From positions 1-52,767 of the forward strand of contig NZ_MVIF01000030.1 of the NCBI RefSeq assembly GCF_002086675.1: a DNA stretch of 52,767 nt, written 5' to 3'. This DNA is from Mycobacterium persicum. Lineage in GTDB: Bacteria; Actinomycetota; Actinomycetes; Mycobacteriales; Mycobacteriaceae. Position 1 is the stretch's first letter. Each line of letters opens with the position of its first letter. The notes under the pieces are model-generated. The model had not been told where the DNA came from and searched no databases. It saw only the letters and a program-made list of their open reading frames with translations. Below are positions 27,000-35,601 of this stretch, piece after piece. The position numbers and the translations under genes were made by a program.

Positions 27000-29897
27000 A
27001 TGGCGCAGTGGGAGCAGCCACCGCTTCCAGCCGAGCTGATCGCGCGTCGCGGCAGTCCGATGGTGGGTCGCGACCCGGAACTCGCGGTGTTCGAGCAGGC
27101 CTGGGAACGGGTGGAAAGCGGTAACCGTCAGGCGGTGTTCGTCGGCGGTGAACCGGGGGCCGGCAAGACGCGATTGGTTGCCGAGGTCGCCGGAACGCTG
27201 GCCGAACATGGGGTGGCGGTGCTGGTGGGCAGTTCGACGGCCGACGCGGGCGTGCCGTATGCGCCGTTCACCGAGGCGCTGGATCGGCTGCTGACCGCCG
27301 GTCCGCCGCAGACGATGGGGGAGCTGCTGGCCGATGTGGCAGTCCAGCTGCGCCGGCTGACAACCGAGGTCGACCGCCATCTTCCCGGTGTCGCCGCCGA
27401 AGACGACGTGGCGGCGCCCCGGCGGGCTCTTTTCGACGCGTTGACCGGCTTCTTGCGGCGCCTGAGCGTCGACCGCCCGATCGCGCTGGTGATCGAAGAT
27501 CTCCAGTGGGCGCAGCTGCCCACCCTCGCGATGCTCGAACATGTGCTGATCGGCTGCGCCGATGTCCGCATGCTGGTGGTGGCCACCTTCCGCACCACCG
27601 AACCGGACCGCACCGAGGAGCTGGTCACCCGGCTGGCTGATCTGCACCGGTTCGACGGCGTCCGGCGCCTCGACCTGGAGGGTTTGGACACCGAGGCGAT
27701 CGCCGAGTTCGTCCGCCGCACACAGCAATTGCCCACGCCGTCGCTGCGCAGCACCGCCGCCCTGTTACGCGACAAGACCGGCGGCAATCCGTTCTTCCTC
27801 AACGAACTGTGCAACCACCTGGAAATCCGGGGCGGGATAGCGGCGCTGGGTTCGCAGCGGACCGTCCCGGCGTCGATCGGCGACGCCATCGCCCGGCGCG
27901 TCGGCGGACTTGGCGCGGCTGTCCGCGACGTCGTCGAGCAGGCCGCGGTGCTGGGCCAAACGTTCGACCTGCCCGCGCTGATCGCCACCAGTCAGACCGA
28001 TCTCACCGCGACGCTGGCAGCGATCGATTCGGCCGAAGCCGTCGGGCTGGTCCGGGCGGTGCCCGACTCCGACGGCGAGTTCGCCTTCGTGCACGCGCTC
28101 ACCCGCGAAGCGGTGCTCGGTGGGATGGCGGCATCTCGGCTGCGGATCCTGCATGCCCGCGCGGCCGAAGCGCTGCAGGGGCGCGCGGACCCGTCGGTGG
28201 TTCCCCGTCTGGCCAATCATTACCTGGTGGCGCACGTGCTGGGCTACCACGAGCAGGCGCTGCGGTACGCGGGCCAGGCGGCGCGGATGGCCGAACAGAG
28301 CCTGGCCTACGAGGACGCGGCCAAATGGTACGAGCGGGCGGCCTCCCTCGCCGAGCTGAAGCTCGCCGACCGGGCAAAGCTCAACCTCTGGGCGGCCGCT
28401 AACCACATGCGAGCCGGCGATTTCGCCCGCGCGCGGGCCATCTATGAGCGCATCAGCGCAATCGAAGACCCGCTGATTCGGCTGCAGGCCGCGGTCGGTT
28501 ACGAGGACGCGAGCTGGCGTCCGGGGCTGGCCGACTCCAAGGCCGCCGACCTATTGGCGTCGGCGCTGGAAAGCTGTGGGCTGGACACCGACGACCCGCG
28601 CTACATCCACGCTCTCGGCAGTTTCGGACGGGCTCTGGGCTTTGCCGGCGAGGCGGCACGTGCCCGCGAAATCAGCGACCGCGCAATCGAACTCGCGCGG
28701 GCAGTCGATGATCCGCCAGTGGTTCAGCATGCCTTGATGACGAGCCTTTGGCACCTGACGCCGGACATGTGCGCCATCCAGGAGGAGCGGTCCACCGAGC
28801 TGCTGCATGCGGCGCAGGCTCGTCGTGACTACGACGCGCTGGGTTCGGCCGCGCACTTTCGCGCCATGGTCAGCTATCTGACGGGGCGGCCCGAGGCCCT
28901 GGCGGCTTCGGCCGCCGACATGCAGCGATCGGTACAAGCCTGCGGCCAGCCCTTCTTCGGTTTCATCAGCGCGTGCGTCGAGCAAGCACTGGCATTTCTG
29001 CGCGGCGACTTCGCCGGTGCGCAGCGGTGGGCCGACATCGCGTTGCGCACCGGCAATTCGTTCGGCGCTGACGGAACCGAGGGCTCGCACGGAGTCCAGA
29101 TGTTCATGATCCGCCGCGAAACCGGCGGGCTGGACAGATTCGCCGGTTTCGTCGACGGCAGCGAGAGATTCGCCGGCCGCTGGGTCCCCGGTCTGCTGGC
29201 GCTGTACACCGAGCTCGACTGTCAACGCGGCATGGCCCGCGCCCTGAACCACTTGCTCAACCGCAATCTCGGCGACCACACCGACGAGGCCCAGTGGCCG
29301 ATGGAGCTGGTGTTCATGGTGGAGGCGGCCCTAGAGCTGGGCAACCGGGAAGCGTTACACGCACTGCGCCCGTTCGTTGCCCGCTACGCCGGCAAGAACC
29401 TGTTGGCCGGCCAGTTCGTCGCGCTGTTCGGTAGCGCCGACCGGTATCTAGCCCGCATCGCGGCACTGGGCGGCGACAATCCGGCGGCTGAGCGCCTTTT
29501 CGGCACCGCGCTGGAGATGGACCGGCGGATGGGTTCGGTCGTCCATGTGAGCGAGACGCTGGCCCGCCAAGCCTTGTTCGCCGCATCGCGCGGGCGAGCC
29601 GAGGAGGCCCGGCGACTGGCGGACGAGGCCGGTGCCATCGCCGCGCCGATCGGTCAGGTACGGGTTCTTGGCCTGGTGGATTCGTTGCTGACGAGCGGCC
29701 CCGACGGACTGACCGACCGGGAGGTCGAAGTGCTGCGGTTGCTGGCAGCGGGATTGAGCAACCGGGCCATCGGCGAACGGCTTTACATCAGCACCAACAC
29801 GGCCGCCAACCATGTTCGCAGCATCCTGATCAAGACCGGGGCGGCCAATCGCACGCAGGCGGCTATGTATGCCGCCGACCACCAATTGCTGGGGTGA
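27000..29897 (+). CDS. Large AAA-ATPase LuxR-family transcriptional regulator
   Basis: A 965-residue signal-transduction ATPase (LAL-like). The N-terminal ATPase domain has Walker A GGEPGAGKTRLV (near residue 50) and a Walker B-like LVIEDLQWAQ. The middle 550 residues are helical and TPR-like (AGQAARMAEQSLAYEDAAKW; ARAIYERISAIEDP). The C-terminal 65 residues are a LuxR helix-turn-helix: LTDREVEVLRLLAAGLSNRA, IGERLYISTNTAANHVRSIL. There is no adenylate-cyclase domain at the N-terminus, unlike some M. tuberculosis relatives. Ligand and targets are unknown; the divergent oxidase gene and the shared dyad make that gene the prime candidate target. The 3' end is 4 bases from the stop of the convergent DUF4242 gene. 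Confidence 0.92.
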   Translation: MAQWEQPPLPAELIARRGSPMVGRDPELAVFEQAWERVESGNRQAVFVGGEPGAGKTRLVAEVAGTLAEHGVAVLVGSSTADAGVPYAPFTEALDRLLTAGPPQTMGELLADVAVQLRRLTTEVDRHLPGVAAEDDVAAPRRALFDALTGFLRRLSVDRPIALVIEDLQWAQLPTLAMLEHVLIGCADVRMLVVATFRTTEPDRTEELVTRLADLHRFDGVRRLDLEGLDTEAIAEFVRRTQQLPTPSLRSTAALLRDKTGGNPFFLNELCNHLEIRGGIAALGSQRTVPASIGDAIARRVGGLGAAVRDVVEQAAVLGQTFDLPALIATSQTDLTATLAAIDSAEAVGLVRAVPDSDGEFAFVHALTREAVLGGMAASRLRILHARAAEALQGRADPSVVPRLANHYLVAHVLGYHEQALRYAGQAARMAEQSLAYEDAAKWYERAASLAELKLADRAKLNLWAAANHMRAGDFARARAIYERISAIEDPLIRLQAAVGYEDASWRPGLADSKAADLLASALESCGLDTDDPRYIHALGSFGRALGFAGEAARAREISDRAIELARAVDDPPVVQHALMTSLWHLTPDMCAIQEERSTELLHAAQARRDYDALGSAAHFRAMVSYLTGRPEALAASAADMQRSVQACGQPFFGFISACVEQALAFLRGDFAGAQRWADIALRTGNSFGADGTEGSHGVQMFMIRRETGGLDRFAGFVDGSERFAGRWVPGLLALYTELDCQRGMARALNHLLNRNLGDHTDEAQWPMELVFMVEAALELGNREALHALRPFVARYAGKNLLAGQFVALFGSADRYLARIAALGGDNPAAERLFGTALEMDRRMGSVVHVSETLARQALFAASRGRAEEARRLADEAGAIAAPIGQVRVLGLVDSLLTSGPDGLTDREVEVLRLLAAGLSNRAIGERLYISTNTAANHVRSILIKTGAANRTQAAMYAADHQLLG

Positions 29898-29900
29898 CGA

Positions 29901-30170
29901 TCAAATGTCGGCCGACGCGCCGTCCGGCAAGACGCGTTGGCTGACCTCGACGATGACATCGGCCGGAAGACCGGCCCGGGAAGCCGCGGTTCGGATCGCT
30001 TCAGGAGAGGGTGCTTCGTAGAGGCAGTATGTCTTTCGCTTGTCCGCCGACAAGAACGAATACAGCCAACGAACACCCTCCTCGGCATTAATCCGATTGA
30101 TGCCGTCGGCGACCTCGAAGCTGGGTTCCAGCTTTTCGGCATAGGTGCGCTCGACCATGAATATCGGCAC
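29901..30170 (-). CDS. Small DUF4242 (SCO4226-type nickel-binding) protein
   Basis: An 89-residue protein: MVERTYAEKLEPSFEVADGI, VRWLYSFLSADKRKTYCLYE, APSPEAIRTAASRAGLPADV. This is the DUF4242 pattern. A Streptomyces member (SCO4226) was shown structurally to bind nickel. The GTG at 30170 is chosen because AAGGAGG lies 5 bases upstream; the frame runs on to 30296 with a basic, unrelated-looking N-terminus. The large hairpin at 30258-30280 sits in its upstream region. Confidence 0.75.
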   Translation of the reverse strand: MPIFMVERTYAEKLEPSFEVADGINRINAEEGVRWLYSFLSADKRKTYCLYEAPSPEAIRTAASRAGLPADVIVEVSQRVLPDGASADI

Positions 30171-30540
30171 CCGGCCTCCTTCGCGCCCCTTTTTCGCCGG
30201 TTTACGGGTCGAACCCGCCCCGCGTCGGTTCATCATACGGCCGCGGTCGAGGACCACTTCCGCTACCAGTGGTAGCGGAACAGCGGGTGTGCTCAATGGC
30301 CTTCCGGTGACGGTCGATTAGCCAGACCCGGAAAAGACCTCGCGAATTTGCGGAAGCACCTTTATCACCGGCCAGGGGCGCAAACAAACTATCGCCCCAC
30401 CGCACCACAGATCGCACTCCCCGTATACCCGGTCGTTTGCCGAATAAACGTGACAAATCCTACGCGCAGTGCGAGCAAGTACCGCAGTTTGGTGGTCACC
30501 GGCCAGGGTATCCATTGGCCATCATGAGGAGTTGATCACA
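30171..30540. other. 370-base divergent intergenic region
   Basis: It separates the DUF4242 gene and the esterase gene. The only clear structure is the 10-bp-stem hairpin at 30258-30280. Ribosome sites for both flanking genes lie at its ends. No gene is visible. Confidence 0.5.
30258..30280. promoter_or_regulatory. Perfect 10-bp inverted repeat, operator or RNA hairpin
   Basis: TTCCGCTACC and GGTAGCGGAA are separated by AGT. The site is 88 bases upstream of the DUF4242 start and 260 bases upstream of the esterase. There is no T-tract. A regulator-binding site or a leader hairpin are both possible. Confidence 0.5.
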
Positions 30541-31572
30541 ATGGTCATGATGAAGAATCCCCGGCACGACCGGGGGAGGAAGCCGGATGGTCGGCGAATT
30601 CACCATCGCCACAGTCCGCAATCAATTGCCGTCTCGCTTGCCACCCGGTTGATCGTGAAGAACGCGGTGCGCGCCTGGGCCAGCCAACCGAATCTGCGCT
30701 GGCCATTTGATTACATCGACGGCTTAGCGGGTTTGCTGCCGCGTTTTCGCTCGTCGGCCAGGATTGACCCGGTACGCCTCGATCACTGCGCTGCTGAATG
30801 GGTTCGAGCACCGGGTGTTTCCCCGACACGGGCAATTCTTTACCTTCATGGCGGCGCCTTCCTCACCTGCGGCCTCAACACCCACCGCGCTCTGGTGTGC
30901 CGGTTGTCGAGGGCGGCGGATGCCGGTGTGCTCAACGTCGGATACCGCAAGCTGCCGTCGTACCAGATCACCGACGCGATCGAGGACGCACTGAGCGGTC
31001 TGGCCTGGTTGCAGGATCAAGGCTTCGCCGGCGAGCAGGTCGTGGTGGCGGGCGATTCGGCGGGCGGGTACTTGGCGTTCATGACGACGTTGTCGGCGAT
31101 TCGCAGCCGCCTGGCGAAGCCGGCCGGCATCGCCACCGTTTCGCCCTTCACCGATCCCGATCCGGCCCGCAAGCTCGCCCACCGCAACGCACGCCGATGT
31201 TCGATGTTCACCTGCGGAGCCCTGTCGATGTTCGCCCGGTATCTGGGACAGGTGCAGCTGCCGCAGGATCAGCCGAAATCGTCACGTCGGGTCGAGTCCC
31301 CGGTGGACGCCGAGCTATCCCCGTTGCCGCCCGTCGCCATCCACGCGAGTTCGGACGAACTGTTGCTGGCCGACGCTGAGCTCATGGCGAAACGGCTCAA
31401 CGCCGCGGGAGTCCGGTGTGATCTGCACCTGTGGGACGGCCAAATTCACGATTTCCCGCTGGCGGCGGACGTCTTGCCGGAAGGCAGGCGGGCCATTCGA
31501 TACCTCGGCGACTTCGTCAAAGAGGTCACCGACGGTTGTGCGGCGCGCATGCCCGCCGCGGTAGCCGGGTAG
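30541..31572 (+). CDS. Alpha/beta-hydrolase, hormone-sensitive-lipase type (Lip family)
   Basis: A 343-residue esterase/lipase. The HSL oxyanion motif LHGGAF, the nucleophile elbow GDSAGG and the late acid and histidine (SSDELLLADAE; GQIHDFPL) are all present, giving an intact Ser-Asp-His triad. The N-terminal 100 residues form the cap region. Mycobacteria have many such Lip proteins acting on short-chain esters or lipids; I cannot assign which one this is. The ATG at 30541 has GAGGAG 9 bases upstream and is preferred over an open extension 24 codons longer. No signal peptide is seen. Confidence 0.85.
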   Translation: MVMMKNPRHDRGRKPDGRRIHHRHSPQSIAVSLATRLIVKNAVRAWASQPNLRWPFDYIDGLAGLLPRFRSSARIDPVRLDHCAAEWVRAPGVSPTRAILYLHGGAFLTCGLNTHRALVCRLSRAADAGVLNVGYRKLPSYQITDAIEDALSGLAWLQDQGFAGEQVVVAGDSAGGYLAFMTTLSAIRSRLAKPAGIATVSPFTDPDPARKLAHRNARRCSMFTCGALSMFARYLGQVQLPQDQPKSSRRVESPVDAELSPLPPVAIHASSDELLLADAELMAKRLNAAGVRCDLHLWDGQIHDFPLAADVLPEGRRAIRYLGDFVKEVTDGCAARMPAAVAG

Positions 31573-31708
31573 CGCCTGTCGCGGATTTAGCCGCCCGATC
31601 AACTCCTAGTCGAATATCACGCATGGGGCTATCGCGCATGGACGCCGGGTTACCCGGCGCCTTGGCGTCGAAAACGCGATAAACCGATTGCCGGGCGCGC
31701 AGCACCCG

Positions 31709-31722
31709 TGTGATCGATCACA
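31709..31722. promoter_or_regulatory. 14-bp perfect palindrome upstream of pknF
   Basis: TGTGATCGATCACA lies 73 bases before the pknF ATG. It resembles a CRP/Cmr-type half-site pair (TGTGA/TCACA), but the spacing is 4 rather than the 6 of the CRP consensus. A dimeric regulator is likely; which one is unknown. Confidence 0.5.
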
Positions 31723-31795
31723 GCCGGTAGGTCCTGAGCTGGCCGGACACCCTGATCGTCGACCCCTCAACGGCATGGCGGGCTACGATGCCGCC

Positions 31796-33238
31796 ATGCC
31801 GCTCGCCGAAGGTTCGACGTTCGCGGGCTACACCATCGTCCGACAGCTGGGCTCCGGCGGGATGGGCGAGGTCTACCTGGCCCGCCACCCGAGACTGCCA
31901 CGCCAGGACGCCCTGAAGGTACTCCGGCCGGAGGTGTCCGCCGACACCGAGTACCGGGAACGCTTCAACCGTGAAGCCGACGCCGCGGCTTCGCTGTGGC
32001 ACCCGCATATTGTCGCGGTGCACGACCGCGGCGAAACCGACGGCCAGTTGTGGATCGACATGGACTACGTCGACGGTGTGGACGCCGTGCGGTTGCTGCG
32101 CGAGCGGTATCCCAACGGGATGCCGGGCCCCGAGGTCACCGCGATCATCACTGCGGTGGCCGAAGCGCTCGACTACGCCCACGAACACAAGCTGCTGCAC
32201 CGCGACGTCAAGCCCGCCAACATCCTGATCGCCAAGCCAGACTCCCCGGATCGGCGAATCATGTTGGCCGACTTCGGGATCGCCGGTTGGGTGGGCGAAG
32301 CCAGCGGGCTGACCGCGACCAATATGACCGTGGGCACCGTGTCCTACGCAGCGCCCGAACAACTGATGGGCCAAGACCTCGACGGCAGGGCCGACCAGTA
32401 TGCCCTGGCCGCGACCGCGTTCCACCTGCTCACCGGCACCCCACCGTTCCAGCACTCCAACCCCGCCGTGGTGATCAGCCAGCACCTCAGCGCGTCGCCC
32501 CCGCCGATCGGTGATCGGCTGCCCGCGCTGGCGGACCTCGACCCGGTGTTCGCCAAGGCATTAGCCAAAGATCCCAAGGACCGGTATCAGCGGTGCATCG
32601 ATTTCGCCCGGGCGCTCGGACATCGGGTAGGCGGTGCTGGCGACGTCGACGAAACTATCGCCCGGCCCGTCGCGCTGGCCGTGCCGCCGGCCAAACGGTC
32701 GCTGGTGCGACCAGCCGTGCTGATCCCCGCGGTGCTGGCGATACTGCTGGTCATCGCGATCGTGGTGGCGCTCCGCGAGTTCCAGCGCGCCGACGACGAG
32801 CGCGTGGTGTCCGCAACGACGTCCGGCTCACCGGCGACAACCACCACATCGGCGGCAACGACGTCCACTACCACGACTAGCACCACCGCGCCGCCGACCA
32901 CACCATCGACTACCGCAGCGGCGCAGACCGAAACCACTACGTCGATAGCACCCGCGCCCGTCGTGGTCATCGGCGCGGTCTGCGCACCGCAGGGCAGTAC
33001 CGGCGTCACCAAGACCGGGGCGACCGCCTACTGCTCGACCCTGCAGGGCACCAACACCACCATCTGGTCGCTCACCCCGGGCACGGTCGCAAGTCCGACG
33101 ATCACCGCCACCGCGGAGCCCACCGAGTCGCCGCTGCCCACCGAGCAGGAATCGCCGATCCGGATCTGCATGCAGCAGACGGGCCAGACCCGTCGGCAAT
33201 GTCGCGAGGAGATTCGCCGCAGCAACGGCTGGCCCTGA
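31796..33238 (+). CDS. pknF: Transmembrane Ser/Thr protein kinase PknF
   Basis: A 480-residue orthologue of M. tuberculosis PknF. The kinase domain (residues about 10-275) is intact: [20 protein letters not shown], catalytic Lys41 (ALKVL), HRDVKPAN with Asp137, ADFGIAGW and YAAPEQL. A single transmembrane helix lies near residues 304-325 ([20 protein letters not shown]). The outside part begins with a Thr/Ser-rich linker and ends with a small domain with four cysteines ([37 protein letters not shown]). In M. tuberculosis PknF phosphorylates the FHA domain-linked transporter Rv1747, encoded directly downstream; here that gene starts 2.36 kb away beyond two opposite-strand genes. A 14-bp palindrome precedes it. 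Confidence 0.97.
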   Translation: MPLAEGSTFAGYTIVRQLGSGGMGEVYLARHPRLPRQDALKVLRPEVSADTEYRERFNREADAAASLWHPHIVAVHDRGETDGQLWIDMDYVDGVDAVRLLRERYPNGMPGPEVTAIITAVAEALDYAHEHKLLHRDVKPANILIAKPDSPDRRIMLADFGIAGWVGEASGLTATNMTVGTVSYAAPEQLMGQDLDGRADQYALAATAFHLLTGTPPFQHSNPAVVISQHLSASPPPIGDRLPALADLDPVFAKALAKDPKDRYQRCIDFARALGHRVGGAGDVDETIARPVALAVPPAKRSLVRPAVLIPAVLAILLVIAIVVALREFQRADDERVVSATTSGSPATTTTSAATTSTTTTSTTAPPTTPSTTAAAQTETTTSIAPAPVVVIGAVCAPQGSTGVTKTGATAYCSTLQGTNTTIWSLTPGTVASPTITATAEPTESPLPTEQESPIRICMQQTGQTRRQCREEIRRSNGWP

Positions 33239-33321
33239 TCATCGCTGCTACCGCTACCCCGTAGACCAGGCGGTGTCGCGGTCTCGAAGGGGCTCGCCGC
33301 AAGGGCTGCCGGCGCCGGTGC

Positions 33322-34665
33322 TCAGCTGGCCATGCTCGAATCCCAGGTACCGGGCAACATCGGCACCGCTAAGCCGCCGCCAAATTCGCTGCTCAAGGCC
33401 GTCAACCCGGACGGTCGCAGGACGGCCCCGTGAGGGGCGGTCCCAGCAAACCTTGAGATCTCGGCGCCCGATTCGGATGCCAGCACTTCCGACCCTGCTG
33501 AAGAACCGGAAGCGCCGGCCTGCGCCACCACCGAGTTCGCCGCTGCGGCCGCATCCGCGGCCGAGCCGGTTGCCGGGGCGATTCCGGCCGACAGAGCGAC
33601 CGGCGGCGTGGTCAATCCGCCAATCGGCAAGGGAGTCGCAACACCGGTTTGCGGCACACCCGGTGAAACCCCCATCATTTCCGCCGCAATTGCGGCACCG
33701 CCGAGCAGCTCGCGTATCGCCTGCGCCACCGCTGCAGCTGCGTTGTCGACCGCCCAGTACAGCGTTCCCAGCACCTTCCCCAGGAACACGGCCAGCTGCT
33801 GGACCACCGCCTTCATCCACAGCAGCGTGATATCCAGGAAGAGGAGGACCAACTGAACTTGGTCCAGCAGCAATACCAGCAGGTCGGCGATGAGAAGGTT
33901 CAGTATCTTCACCATTTGAAGCGCATAGCCGGCAAGCAAGACCACGTAGGCGACCAGGAGTTGCACTAGGTCGAAGAGCATTTCAACCCCGAACCGGGCC
34001 AGCTCGCCGACCAACTCCCAGAGCGCCTGGCTCAGCACTTGGGCCAGCGTTTCAAGCAGCTGCCAGATTATGTGCCACCAGGGAGGTTTGGGGGGCGGGG
34101 GAAAGCTCCCCACGTGACCGACGTGGTGTTTGACTATGGCGGGGGCTGGCAGCGTATGCGGTGCCGCGACCAACGCCGCACCGCTGACGGCAGCGTACAC
34201 ACTCATCGTGACCGCGGCCTGGACCCACATCCGCGCATAGTCGGCTTCGTTGAGCGCAATCGGGATTGCATTGATCCCAAAGAAATTCGTCGCCATCAAC
34301 ACCGCGTGAGCGACGTGGTTGGCCGCCAGCTCAGCAAGGGTCGGCATTGCCGCCAACGCGGAGGCATAGGCCGCAGCCACGGTTTCATGCTGGGCTGCTG
34401 CGTCCAGGCTGTCGGTGCTGGCCTTCGTCAACCATGCCACGTAGGGCAGGTGCGCGGCGGCATAGCTCTCGGCGGTTGGGCCCTGCCAGTCCGCAGCCTG
34501 CACGCCGGCCAGTAAGGCGGTCAATTCCGCTGCCGCGTCAGCATATTCAGTACTCAGCGACGTCCACGCGTCGGCGGCAGCCAACAGTGGGCCGGGTCCC
34601 GGACCGCTGCCCAACGTCGTCGAATGCACCTCCGGCGGCAATGCCATCCAGATTTGGGCAATCAT
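33322..34665 (-). CDS. PPE-family protein
   Basis: A 447-residue PPE protein. The N-terminus [20 protein letters not shown] has PPE at residues 10-12, and [11 protein letters not shown] holds the WxG motif of the helical PPE domain (residues 1 to about 165). The middle is strongly hydrophobic (residues about 200-320: [40 protein letters not shown]), suggesting membrane association. The end reads [20 protein letters not shown]. The ATG at 34665 has GGAAGG 6 bases upstream. PPE proteins pair with PE proteins and leave by ESX systems; no PE gene is adjacent. It is antisense to and lies between pknF and the Rv1747 orthologue. Confidence 0.93.
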   Translation of the reverse strand: MIAQIWMALPPEVHSTTLGSGPGPGPLLAAADAWTSLSTEYADAAAELTALLAGVQAADWQGPTAESYAAAHLPYVAWLTKASTDSLDAAAQHETVAAAYASALAAMPTLAELAANHVAHAVLMATNFFGINAIPIALNEADYARMWVQAAVTMSVYAAVSGAALVAAPHTLPAPAIVKHHVGHVGSFPPPPKPPWWHIIWQLLETLAQVLSQALWELVGELARFGVEMLFDLVQLLVAYVVLLAGYALQMVKILNLLIADLLVLLLDQVQLVLLFLDITLLWMKAVVQQLAVFLGKVLGTLYWAVDNAAAAVAQAIRELLGGAAIAAEMMGVSPGVPQTGVATPLPIGGLTTPPVALSAGIAPATGSAADAAAAANSVVAQAGASGSSAGSEVLASESGAEISRFAGTAPHGAVLRPSGLTALSSEFGGGLAVPMLPGTWDSSMAS

Positions 34666-35099
34666 CAAGAACCTTCCGTTGTGACTCAAGGCGCCGCCGC
34701 GGCATCAACAAGGGCATTGGGCCTCGGTTCGGCGAATGCTCCGCGAGCGCGGGCCCAGCCTTCGGCGCCACCGCACATCAACCACGTTCTCCTCGAGTCG
34801 CGCTCGAAAATTGTTGTTCGGTCAAGACTTCCGACTTGGCATAGTGTTGGCGCTGACCACCCGCGTGCCTAGGGTTGATTGATCCCGCAATTGCCAAATG
34901 GGTGGGACAAAGCGCCCGTGGCATCGGCCGGCCTGCCGCCGGGGTGTGCAAGACGCCGCGCCAAGAGTTCAACCTGGGGCAACCTGCACAGCGAAGCCCA
35001 TGGCCGTTATGCCCTCAGGCCCTCAGGCGGGCGACGGTCGTGTCGCCACGCCCCGGCTCAACCCACCAGGCGCGCCGACAGCGAGTCACAAATCAGCGA
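34666..35099. other. 434-base stretch upstream of the PPE gene
   Basis: No gene or strong dyad is visible. It is less GC-rich near 34800-34860. It should contain the leftward PPE promoter, but I cannot place -10 or -35 elements with confidence. Confidence 0.35.
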
Positions 35100-35405
35100 T
35101 TACACACACCCGCTGACGCTGATGCGCCGGCCGACATTGGCGCAGACGTTGACATTGGGCGCCGGGGGTGGGGGAGGCGGATAGTCTTCCGGCAACGGGG
35201 CGTATTCCGACGGCGGTGGTACGTAGGGAGCCACCGCATCGGCAATGTTGGCGCATCCGCTGACGGAGACTCGCCGGCCGGCATTGACGCATACATCCGC
35301 ATTCACTTGGGCGGTCGGCGCCATGTTGGCGAACACTTCTGGCACGGCGGTGAACGCCAGTGCCGATGTCGCTAACACGGCCGCGGGCCGCTTCCAGGGA
35401 CGCAT
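35100..35405 (-). CDS. Small exported protein with a duplicated two-cysteine motif
   Basis: A 101-residue secreted protein. The start has AAGGAG 6 bases upstream and a signal peptide (MRPWKRPAAVLATSALAFTA, cleavage near VFA). The mature part carries the same motif twice: VCVNAGRRVSVSGCAN directly after the signal, and VCANVGRRISVSGCV at the very C-terminus. A tyrosine- and proline-rich linker (PYVPPPSEYAPLPEDYPPPP) joins them. Each motif has two Cys 12 residues apart, probably one disulphide per unit. I do not recognise a named family. It is divergent from the Rv1747 orthologue across 196 bases and lies upstream of, and on the same strand as, the PPE gene. Confidence 0.75.
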   Translation of the reverse strand: MRPWKRPAAVLATSALAFTAVPEVFANMAPTAQVNADVCVNAGRRVSVSGCANIADAVAPYVPPPSEYAPLPEDYPPPPPPAPNVNVCANVGRRISVSGCV

Positions 35406-35601
35406 CGAGATCTCCTTGCTGCTGGCTGGCACCTGCCCGGCTTTACCAATCGATCGCGTGGGACTCGTTAGGCAACGAATTTTATCCGCGTTCTCGGATA
35501 ACCAAGCACAGGTCATCCTGCGCGCCGCCGGATTCCACGCGACGAACACTCATCAACGTCTTGTTCTGCAGTTGGCGCTGCTGCCGTTACAGTTGGTCCC
35601 G

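Noticed and set aside
31709..31722. A CRP (Rv3676) site upstream of pknF
   Set aside because: The half-sites are separated by 4 rather than 6 bases, so the CRP consensus is not met; it is kept only as an unassigned palindrome.
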